Assembly (NCBI GenBank): GCA_905221605.1
Contig: CAJNDS010002777.1
Location: 217,451-281,450, forward strand
DNA length: 64,000 bases
Direction of reading: 5' to 3'
DNA from: Symbiodinium natans
Taxonomy: Eukaryota > Sar > Dinophyceae > Suessiales > Symbiodiniaceae
Positions 20,724 to 32,100 of this stretch are shown here, piece by piece. Numbering within the stretch: position 1 is the first letter of the stretch; the number at the start of each line of letters is the position of its first letter. Made by a program: the position numbers and the translations under genes. The notes below the pieces were generated by a model that did not search any database, had not been told where the DNA came from, and saw only the letters and a program-made list of their open reading frames with translations.

Positions 20724-23700
20724 GCGCGCCAGCCCGGTTTAGGGTTGAGGGTTAGGGTTTAGGGTTTAGGGTTTAGGGTTTAGGGTTTAGGGTTTAGGGT
20801 TTAGGGTTTAGGGTTTAGGGTTTAGGGTTTAGGGTTTAGGGTTTAGGGTTTGAAGTTTAGGGTTTAGGGTTCAAAGAGGGGGGCTTGGTGTTCAGGGTTG
20901 AGGATTTAGGGCTTAAGCTCTACAAGTAAGACCCTTTGATCTATGGAACATTCCCTCTAACGTTTGGTCTCCTAAGAATGAACTCTGTTGTGTATTTGCT
21001 TGCATACATCCCCAGGGGATGTAGAAAGCGTAGTATTTTCTGTTTTGGTTGTAATCCCAGAGGGTCCATTTGTAGCACTACTCTGACAGTCGGTGCCCCA
21101 AAGCCCTATTGAGTATGGTTTTGGGGAATCTAAACCCTAAACCCTAAACCCTAAACCCTAAACCCTAAACCCTAAACCCTAAACCCTAAACCCTAAACCC
21201 TAAACCCTAAACCCTAAACCCTAAACCCTAAACCCTAAACCCTAAACCCTAAACCCTAAACCCTAACCATAAACCCTAAACCCTAAACCCTAAACCCTAA
21301 ACCCTAAACCCTAAACCCTAAACCCTAAACCCTAAACCCTAAACCCTAAACCCTAAACCCTAGCCTATCTCCACAATAAGTACTACAAATGGACCTGGGA
21401 TGTGAGGAGTACAGAACCTAGGGCATCCCTCCTTGGGTGCCATAGAATACGGAGCCTTATAACGAGGGTTTAGGGTTTAGGGCTAGGGTTTAGGGTTTAG
21501 GGTTTAGGGTTTAGGGTTTAGGGTTTAGGGTTTAGGGTTTAGGGTGTAGGGTTTAGGGTTTTTAGGGTTTAGGGTTTGCGGTTTGGGGTTTTAGGGTTTA
21601 GGGTTTAGGGTTTAGGGTTTAGGGTTTAGGGTTTAGGGTTTAGGGTTTAGGGTTTAGGGTTTAGGGCCAGGGTTTAGGGTTGAGGGCTCAACCCTAAAAT
21701 CTTGATCCCTAAGCCCTAAGCCGCAAACCCTAAACCCAATAAGCCGAAAACCCGAAACCCTAAACCCTAAACCCTAAACGCTAAACCCTAAACCCTAAAC
21801 CCTAAACCCTTAACCCTAACAAACCCACCGACTGAAGGTCTCACGGTGGAAGCCCTCAGCGACTGGCGTGTGAACCCCATGGAGTTCGACAAGGCTCAAG
21901 GGGGGGAGGGGACCCTAAGCCAATCCTATGGAGTCTTGCGTTTAGGGTTTAGGGTTTAGGTTTAGGGTTTAGGGTTTAGGGCTAGGGTGTGAGGGTTCAG
22001 GGCTTACGTAGGGCTTGGTGAATATTGTTGGTTTAGGGTTTGGGCTTATGGTTTTTTGTTGAGAAGGGTAGGCCAACACACGTTCACCTACTGCGCCTCC
22101 GAACCATGGACAGGGTTTAGGGTTTAGGGTTTGGGGTTTAGGGTTTAGGGTTTAGGGTTTAGGGTTTAGGGTTTAGGGTTTAGGGTTTAGGGTTTAGGGT
22201 GCTGAGTGCGGATATCTGGGTTTAAACCCTGAGTCTTAGACCTGGATTCCGAAAGTCTGCACCCTAAACCTAAACCATGCACCCTGAAGGCCGTCTACCC
22301 TAAGCCCTAAACCCCAAACCCTAATCTCACTAATCCCAAACCCTAAGCCCTAAACCCAATCTACCCTAAGCCCGAACCCCTAGCTTTCCCAAACGCCGCA
22401 AGGTGATGAACAGGGCCCTCGCTGCTTTCATCATCGGGCCCACTGGCCTCAATCTTCAGGGTTCAGGTTTAGGATGATTCTCTGCTGCCCCTTTTGGAGG
22501 CTCTGGGTGCCCTTGTGCAACGTAACCCCTAAACCGCACATCCCTCGGGGTTGTAGCCCTAGTCCCCAAGCACGAACCCAGAAACTCAGGTCTTCTGTGT
22601 GCCGGTTTGGGGTTGGCTGGTTTTATGGCTCGCTGGCTTTCGCGGGTGCGCAGTTGTTTTGCCTCAACCGCAAGCCCTACATCCTAAACCTTCAAGGCTA
22701 AATCCATATCAACCTTCGTCGAACTTGGAGTCCTAAGCCTAGAGCCTCCACCTGACGCCCTACATGCACTTCTCACTTGGCGTCTCAACTAACCCCTAAA
22801 CCCTAAACCCTAAATCCTAGGGTCTTAATTCCCTTGATGAAGCCCTCAACTCTGACCCTTTCCCCTGGTTGAGGGTTAGGGGTTTAGGGTTTAGGATTTA
22901 GGGTTTCGGGTTTAGGGTTTAGGGTTTAGGGGCCCAAAAGGGGGTTGTATAGGAAACTCGGGCATTAAGGGAGCCCTCTTCGAGGGTACATCTGGTACCC
23001 GGGCTCTTCACTAAGGCCAGCAAACCACGGCATCCGCTGCGAGCAGCATATCAGGGTACGCACCGGCTACCCTAAGCCCTAAACCCTAAACCCTAAACCC
23101 TAAACTCTACACCCTAAACCCTAAACCCTAAACCCTAAACCCTAAACCCTAAACCCTAAACCCTAAACCCTAAACCCTAAACCCTAAACCCTAAACCCTA
23201 AACCCTAAACGCGAAGCCCTAAATCCGAAACCCTAAACCCCAAACATGTAGGGCTTCGATTCGATCGAGTTTTCGGGTGTGGGGGCTGCAAGGCCCGGGC
23301 CCATTAGGGTTTCAGGAGTTTGGGGTTTAGGGTTTAGGAATTTAGGGTTTAGGACTTCAAGGGGGTTCAAGGGTCTAGCGTTAGGTTTAGGGTTTAGGCT
23401 TTGGGGTTTAGGGTTTAGGGTCTAGGGTTTGTTTAGGGCTTAGGGTTGAGGGCTTGGGGTTCGGAGCTTAGACTAGTAAAGGCAAGGGCTCTGGGAGGGA
23501 ATGCACTTCCCCCTTAGGCTGCTGGGCGGATGGGTGGTCAGCGGTCTCTTCCCAACACCCTGAACTCAATCATCCCACCACTTCCGAAAGCCCTGGAACA
23601 CAAAGTTCCTAAAGCTCTAAACCCTAAACCCCAAACCCCAAACCCCAAACCCTAAACCCTAAATGGTAGCCTTTTGCCGTTGTTGGTGCTGGGTTCCCTT

Positions 23701-25738
23701 ATGAAGTAATTAAGCACCCCTCAAAAAAGGCAGACAATAACAATAGATCAATACCCTTATTTCATTAAGGTTGCTGGGCTACCAAGTATTCTAATCCAAA
23801 TTATTAAGATTCTTCTCACAGGAACCCTCGTGTAGTTTTGTTGAGGGCGTGGAAAGGTTTAGGGTTTAGGGTTTTGGGTTTTGGGTTTTGGGTTTTGGGT
23901 TTCTAGTCCCTCGTTTAAGGTTTGTATCGGTTCTTGGAGGGCTTCAGGACATAGGGCTCAGGCTTGGGTATATTGAGGTTTTTCTTGGAGGTGGTAGGAC
24001 TTCATGGTTCTGGGAATACCCTCAAAGCCCTAAACCCGAAACCCTAAACCCTAAAGCCCTTAACAAAAACTCCAACTTGGGGTGCGGAGACCTGTCTCCA
24101 GGCTTTCGTGGATGAAATCGAGGGCGACGCTAAGCCCAGTGCCCGAAAGTTTACGGCTTTGGGGCTTTAGGGCTTAGGGTTTAGGGTTTGCGGGGTTCTT
24201 AGGGTTCTGAGGTGTTGAGGGTTCTTAGGGTTCTTAGGGTTCTTAGGGTTCTTAGGGTTCTTAGGGTTCTTAGGGTTCTGGTGGCAGGGTTTTTCGGGTT
24301 TTCAGGGTGCAGGGCTTAGGGTACCCTTAGCCCTACACCCGAAACCCCATGCCCTAATTAGCAACTCGAAGGTCGGGTTTGGGACTTAGGGTTTAGGATT
24401 TAGGATATGTGGGGTTTAGGGTTTAGGGGGTTTCAGTTCGACTTGGCGCGTTGAGGGTAAGAGCCCAGTTTCGGAAGTTCTTGGGGCATTCGGGATTTAA
24501 GGTTAAGGGTTTAGGGTGTAGGCTTTAGGGTTTAGGGTGTAGGATTTGCGGGTTTTCTTGCTTTCAGGGCTTTGGGAGTTTTGCAGCCGGCAGCCGGCTT
24601 GAGGCACTTCAGCAGCTGTTGAATGAACTCCGTTATTCCAAACCCTGAAGCCTTTTCCGCCTTAAAGCCAACAGCCTTAAACCCTAAAACCTAAGCCCCT
24701 AATCCCCGGAAGGTATACACTGAGCGCACTGGCCTGTGATCTGGACAATGCATTTTTTATGGTGTTGTCGGTTCACAGTTTGGGCCTGGGGTATTGGGTG
24801 TTCATAAACTCTACACGCTGAAGCCTTAAGCCCTAAACCCTACACCCTGAGCCCTTAAACTCTAAACCCGTTATGCCCTTACTCCTATACGCCCTGAACC
24901 CTTAAACCCCTATAAACCCTACACCCTAAACCCTGAGAGCCGTTGTCTGCGAATCGCTTGGGGTCCCGCACTCAGGTCCAACCCTTACCACAACTGGCCA
25001 GCCCGGCATGTCTGTGATTGCGTGCGCGGAGTCCACTCTCCGGGCCTGTAGGGTTTAGGGTTTAGGGTTGAGTGCTTTTCAGAAGTTGTTGTTTTTTTGT
25101 TGGGGGTGGGGAGGGGGGGTGTCTCGGGGGGTGTTCCAATAGGTCTTTCTGATGGATGGGCTGTGGGACGGGGGAACCCTTACTTAAAACGAAGCCTACC
25201 TGAAGGCCCCCTTTTTTTGTGGGAACAGGTAGATTGATGCCCCGAAGTGCTCTAATTCCTCCATTGTTGCGGGGGTAAGAAGGTTCCTTCACTACAAGTG
25301 CCTGTTCTTCCTAGGCTTCTGATGACTGGGCATCCTCGTAGTCGAAGTAAACATGATTAGGTTCTATAGCAAGCTTCCTAGTAATATAGCACAATCATCT
25401 CTGACAACTTCATGCATGTTCCTTAGGGAGAGCCAATAAACGTAAGACGTCTGCACCCTAAACCCTAAACCCTAAACCCTAAACCCTAAACCCTAAACCC
25501 TAAACCCTAAACCCTAAACCCTAAACCAGAGAGAGGAAGACAAAGAAAACAAGAAAGCGAGCGAGTAACAGTGTGGGCTTTCAGGAAGCTGAGCACGGCA
25601 ACGAGGAGCAGGACGACGAGAGAGAGAGAGAGAGAGAGAGGAAGACAAAGAAAACAAGAAAGCGAGAGAGTAACAGTGTGGGCTTTCAGGAAGCTGAGCC
25701 TGGCAGCGAGGAGCAGGACGACGTGGCCGATGCATGCG

Positions 25739-25769
<31 letters not shown>

Positions 25770-26119
25770 GAAGACAAAGAGAAAAGAAAGGAGGAGTCGG
25801 TGACCGCCGAGGACGTTCCCGCCTCAGATCGAGAGAGAGAGAGAGAGAGAACAAAACAAGAGAGAGTAGATAGAAAGAACCAGAGAGAGTGAGAAAGCAG
25901 AGAGAGAGAAAGAGAGAGAGCTAGAGAGAGAGAGAGACAGATCAAGAAGCTGTGTCTGGACAGCGCCTGAAGGAGTCGTCAAGGCCTGCAAAGCGGTGGA
26001 AGGCTGTCGAAGGGAGAAANNNNNNNNNNNNNNNNNNNNNNNNNNNNNNNNNNNNNNNNNNNNNNNNNNNNNNNNNNNNNNNNNNNNNNNNNNNNNNNNN
26101 NNNNNNNNNNNNNNNNNNN

Positions 26120-26156
<37 letters not shown>

Positions 26157-29100
26157 CGAAACCCGTTGGGGTTCATGGTTTAGGGCCCTGCAAGGGTTTA
26201 GGGTTTAGGGTTTAGGCCCTGTAAGCCTTCTACACCGTAAAGCGCAAAACCCTGTAAGCAAAGACTAAGTACCCAGAAGCCCGATGAGCCTCGTAACGCG
26301 GAATAGGCCCAAGAAGCGTTCAAGCTACGCGCCCCATCTGGCGGTTTCCGAAATTAGGGGTGCCTTAGTGGGGTCCTTGTTTCTAAAAAAGGAATGCTAC
26401 TATTTGGGGATCTAGTTTGGGGGTCCCCTATTTTCGTAAACCCCCATATGGCCTTTGACCCGAGATTTAGGGTTTAGGGTTTAGGGTTTAGGGACTCCTC
26501 AAATTCGGGTTTCAGGTTCAAGGTATGTGGTTGCTGGGGTTTAGGGTTTGGTGTATTTCAGGTTTTGTTGGTTTAGTGTTTCTCTCATTTCAAGGAAACC
26601 TTCCCCTCCCTAATTGAGGGCTCACAAGGGTTCAGAGCGAGCGTTCGATTCCGGGTCTCGCCTCCCCAAACCCCTGAGCCCCTAAAACCCAAACCCTAAT
26701 CCCTAAACCCTATAGAAGCTTGGCGAATTTGACGAACGTATGGGCTGATCATGAGCGGTTTACCTGAATCGGCAGCTACCGAATTTCTAGCGCCATGCTT
26801 TATCCCCGATGCAGTAGCTCAACACCAAGGTGTCGAGGTGGCTTTTTGGGGGTTTACGGGGTCTTGGGGTTTACGGCCCAAAAGCGCGGCCAGGTTTCAC
26901 GCAGTGGACGTGGGCCACGCCACCTGGCGGTTGGCCAACATCTGCCTTAGTCTGAGCTGGGGGCTGGCTTAGGGTTTAGGGTTTAGGGTTTAGGGTTTAG
27001 GGTTTAGGGTTTAGGGTTTAGGGTTTAGGGTTTAGGGTTTAGGGTTTAGGGTTTAGGGTTTACGGTTTAGGGTTTAGGGTTTAGGGTTTAGGCCTTAGGG
27101 TTCAGGGTTAGGGTTTATAGGGTTTAGGGTTTACCAGTTCAGGCCCCCTTACGGGGATCCCTTTGATGTCAGCTACCGATCCTGGCACCCGGAAGTTTGG
27201 TCTACGGCCATGGGTGTATAGAGTTCAGGTGGACGCTGAGTCCATGTGTCGAAGATCCAGCGAAAGTTGTTGAGCCCCTGCTGGCCCAAGTTTCTGCGAC
27301 CTAGAAGCTTTCGCAAAACCCGAAGCCCTCTCTCAACCCTGAATCAAAACCCTACGCAATCCTAAGCTCCTAAACTCAACCTCTAAACCCTGAGCACTGG
27401 ACTGCGCTAGACCCAAAGCCCCAAAGCCAAGCCCAACCCAAAACCCAACCCCTTCCTTGATCGTCATCCGAGAACCCAGAGCCCCAAACCCCAAGCAACC
27501 CTAACCCTAAACCCTAAACCCTAAACCCTAAACCCTGAACCCTGAACCCTAAACCCCCCTAAACCCTCCAAAGCCCAGGTCAGGTGACGGAGTACCTGGC
27601 CTTCCACGAGACCTTCGCCATGCTCGTGGCAGCCCTGTGCTGGCCGCTGAGATCATCCCGGCTTCTCCCCCACAAGCCTCCGCCCGCTGAGGGTTTAGGG
27701 TTTAGGTTTTAAGGGTTTAGGGTTTGGGGCTTAGGGTTTAGGATTTAGGGTTTAGGGTTTAGGGTTTAGGGTTTAGGGTTTAGGGTTTAGGGTTTAGGCC
27801 CCCCCCCCACCCCTCTTCCTCCCCAAGAATCAAGCAATTGCTCTGTGAGGGCCACCTGCCTACGATGCTTGGCAAGCCGCGCGAAAGCAAGTGGCCGAAC
27901 TGCGGGAGGTGATCACGAACATGAATCGGCAGATCAAGCGGCTGACCGCGCAGCTTCCGGAAGAGCAGCGGCACCCACCCCCTGGCTGTACGCCGCCAGA
28001 TGAACCGGAGGAGCCACCTCCAGACTTTGGCCCAGCAAGCAATGCAGCGCGGGGCGGCGGAGCGGGCGCTGCGTGCGCCCCGGCTTTCCTTGGCACTGTC
28101 GATCTTGTCCACCTTGGCTTCCCTTCAAGCCCAAAACCCCTAAAACCCTAAACCCACTCCAACCCTAACCAAAACCTTAACCAACTCGAACCCAAAAACC
28201 CTAAACCCAAAACAACTTGACAGCCCTAAGCCCCAAGCCCTCTCCACCCTCAAGCCTTTGATCCCTGTGAGCTTTCTGGGCCTGAGGTTTTCCAGTCCTC
28301 TTCAGGGCCTTTGGCGCCTTCATTGCCTTGACGGGTTGAAGGGTTGAAGGGTTTAGGGTTTAGGGTTTAGGGCTTCGTAGGGCTATCCTAAACCCGAAAC
28401 CCTAAACCCTAAGCCGTTCAATGCTTGTGCTTTGAGGGTTAAAGTGATAGGCCCTGTTGAGGGTTTCAGGGTGTTAGGTTTGGGGTTCAAGGTTTGCGGG
28501 TCCTTGTACTCAAGGACTAAGGTAAAGCCTAACGCCTAAACCCTAAACCCTAGACCAAAACCCTAAGCACTCTCGATCTGTGTTAGGGATCCGTTTTACT
28601 TTTTGGGTTATGGGCTTTCTTATATATGAACAAAAAGGATCCTTTTTTCTACTTGGGGAACAGGGATTAAGTAATCCTTAAGCCCTAGACCCTAAACCCG
28701 CAGGTAGATGTCCGAGTCTGGAGCTGGAGGGAGGGTTTGGCGCGAAGAGGTTGCTTCGTGCAGTTTGTATTCGGACCTCGTGTTTTGCAACACGAGGCGA
28801 TGCGAGAGGCTCCATGACATTGTCAATTGTCATGGCCAAAAACCCTACGCCCGAACTCCTAGAGCCTGCAGCCAGCACCTTCATCCCTGGACCCTAAACC
28901 TTAAATCCTACACTCAACGCCTAGAGCCTTAATCCCTACAGCCTTAACACCCTAACTCCTACAGCCAACACCCTAAACCCTAAACCCTAGACCCTAAACC
29001 CTCAACCCTAAACCCTAAACCCTAAACCCCACACCCTAAACCCTCATGAAGCCCCAAGCGGGAACAAGGTCACGACCTGGCCCACCCCGGGCTCAACAAC

Positions 29101-32100
29101 CGGTTCCTGGTGGAAACGCGGCACCCGTTGGACTCCGGGCAGCAGCGGATTCCGGGTTTTCAAGGTTTTAGGGTTTATTTAGGGTTTATTTAGGGTTCAG
29201 GGTTTAGGGTTTAGGGTTTAGGGTTAAGGGTTTAGGCTCCGGGCAGCAGCGGATTGCGGGTGTTTTTTATGGTTTTAGGGCTCAGGGTTTACAGGTTTTT
29301 TCAGGTTTATAGGGTTTAGGGGTCTAGGGTTTAGGGGTTCTTAGGGTTTGGGGGTTTATAGGGTTTGAGGGTTTAGGCTTCAGGGTTTGTGGGGTGCAGG
29401 TTAGGTAGTTTGGGGTTTGGGTTTTGGGGTTCAGGCTTAGGTTTACAAGTAGCCTGATGTTAATTTTGTTCTATAAGTCGTCACGCGAAACCAAATTAAC
29501 ACCTTAGAAGACCCCAAGCCCTAACATCCTCAAGCCATTATAAGACCCAAAACCCTAACATCCCGAAGCCCTCATAAGGCCCTAGGCCTAAACCCAAAGA
29601 ACCCTCAAACCTCCTAAACCACAAACCCCAAAACAAATAACAGCCTAAAACGCCCTCAAACCCTAAACCCTAAAATCCCCAAGCCTTTGAAAGACCCTAG
29701 TTCTAAACACAAGCGCCAAGGCCATGACCTACAACGACCGGCTCGGACGCCCAGAGGGAGGCTTTTAGGGTTTATAGGGCTTCTAGGGTTTTTCATAGGG
29801 CTTTTGGGGTTTATGAGGCTTGTAGGGCTTACTTTGAGTTTAGGCTTTAGGTGTTGCTTTTGTTGATTTATGTGTTTCTTTGTTTGTTTTTTAGGGCTTT
29901 TAGGGTTTATGGGGCTTTTAGGGCTGTTAGGGCTTTTAGGGTTTATGAGGCTTTTAGGGTTTATGGGCTTATTGGGCTTTTAGGGCTTATAATAGGGCTT
30001 TTTGGGGTTTAGAGGGTTTATAGGGTTTTAGGGTTTACTTTGAGTTTCGGCAAACCCTAAACCCGACCCTAAGCCCTACCTTTTTTTGTTTTTGTGCCCC
30101 GGGGGGGGGGGGGGGGGGGGGGGGGGGTCTGCTGCTAATTTTTGTCAGGGACCCCAGTGTAACAGGAGTGATGATGTGATGGCCGATGCAAGAAGACCTA
30201 AGCTTGGGATGTTCCCCCTTTTACTAACAGTCCTCAATTTGGAATTATAATGGGGCCCTTAATCTGGACGATAATCGGGGGTACTATAATCCCTTTTAAG
30301 CACTGTTAGTATAAAAAGGAACATCCCAATCTAGTTTCAGTATGAACGTTTTTTCCGTCGACCCAGAAACTGAACTAAACCCCGCGATACGAAGATTTGC
30401 ATCGGCAACTTAGAAGCCCTAACACCCAAACCTTGAAACCCCTAAACCCTTAACCGTGAAACCCTAAACCCCAAAACCCAACCCTTGAAACCCGAAACCC
30501 TAAACTAAACCCCAGAACCCCAGAACCCCAGAACCCCAGAACCGCAGAACCGCAGAACCGCAGAACCCCAGAACCCCGAACCCTTTCCCCTAAACCCTAA
30601 ACCCTTAACCCTAAACCCTAAACCCAGGTCGTGCTTGGAGAGTATGAGCTGCAGCCGCCTCTTTGCCCGGCCCCTAGAGGTTTGTCTTTGCTGAGTTTGG
30701 GGGCTCAGGCTTCGGGGTTCAGGGGTTTAGGGTTTAGGGTTTTGGGTTTAGGGTTTAGGGTTTTGGAGTTTTGGGGCTTTTTTTGTTTCTCCATGGTTTG
30801 GGGTTTAGCCGATTCATGGTTCCAAGTTGTGGGTAGAGTCTGGGGGTTCAATGCTGTACAGGGCTTGTAGCAGGGAGAGGAGTGGAGTGTTCCATGGGGT
30901 TCAAGGCTGCTTTATGCTCAGCTAGGGTCATACTCAGGTTAAAACACGGTGGGGGGGGGGGGGGGGGGGTGTTGGGGTTGTTAACTTGGAACTTAATCAT
31001 GTTGGAAGCTGTCATATTGTAAGCCCCAAGCCCCAAACCCCTTAAAAACCCTAAATCCAGCCAAGATTTCAGGGGCAGCTGGGACGGCTATGGGGGGAGC
31101 GTGTGGCACGCCCTAAACCCCAGACGGACCCTAGGACCTAAACCGATAAGCCCTTGCGGCTTGGGGCTTGGACTTGTTTAGGGGTGGGATTGGTGGCTTG
31201 AGGCAGACGGAGGGCTTGGGGGGCTTCCTAAAAGGACTCTGTTTTGGGGGGGTTAGGCTTTGAGCGTCTTCGACATCAGACACTAAACCCTTAAGGTCCC
31301 AGCATACACTAAACAATGGTGCTTTTGGTTGCCCTAAACCCTATAGCCTAAACCCTAAACCCCTATATAGCCTAAACCCTAAACCTTAAATCCTATAGCC
31401 TGAGCCCTAACCCCTAAACCCGAAACCCTACACCCTAAACCCTCAACCCTAAACCCTAAACGCTGAACCCTACCCCCTAGGAACACTGGCCAAGCCTCTG
31501 AGCTCCAAGGAGATCGTCAGCCAACCCCACTGCGCCATCTTTGTCGGGGCACCCAGCCGCAGCCTACTGCAGGGTTCAGGGTTTAGGGTTTAGGGTGTAG
31601 GGTGTAGGGTATAGGGTATAGGGTATAGGGTTGAGAGTGTTGATTAGGGTTTAGGGTTGAGAGTGCAGGGTTTGCGTTCAGAGCTTAGCTGTTTAGCTGC
31701 ACATGTTCTCGGTGGAATTTGCACGACTGTTTGAGGGAGCTCATTTCCCAACAGGTTCACCTCTTGTGCCTTACCACCTAAAGCCTAAGCCCCAAACCTC
31801 ATCCCTAAACCCTAATTTAGTAGCTGAATGAGTACACTTTTGGGGTACTATCATCCCATATAGAACTGAACGTCTACACTTTTTGGGGCTTGTGAACTCA
31901 GGAACTAAGCCAAAACCCCAGGGCCTAAGCCCTAAACCCTAAACCTTCTGATCGTGGGAGTCCGCCGCCTTTTTGGGTTCTCAGGCGTTTCTTGAGGCGT
32001 TAGGGTTTAGGGTTTAGGGTTTAGGGTTATCCAAACCCTGTGGGCGCTCTTTGTCTCACCTTTTTTGTTGGGAGTGTGGGGTTTCGGGAGTTGAGGGAGC

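Noticed and set aside
25507-25945. Minus-strand SLSLSLSL-type proteins
   Set aside because: Translations of (GA)n runs; the repeated module is described as a repeat.
26639-26665. tRNA-like TTCGATTCC motif
   Set aside because: No matching D-arm, anticodon arm or acceptor stem upstream within 70 bp.
27231-27303. Island WTLSPCVEDPAKVVEPLLAQ as a PDE exon
   Set aside because: It resembles exon 23 (VEPLLAQ) but lies between exons 6 and 7, whose frame joins exactly without it; likely coincidence or a stray duplicate.
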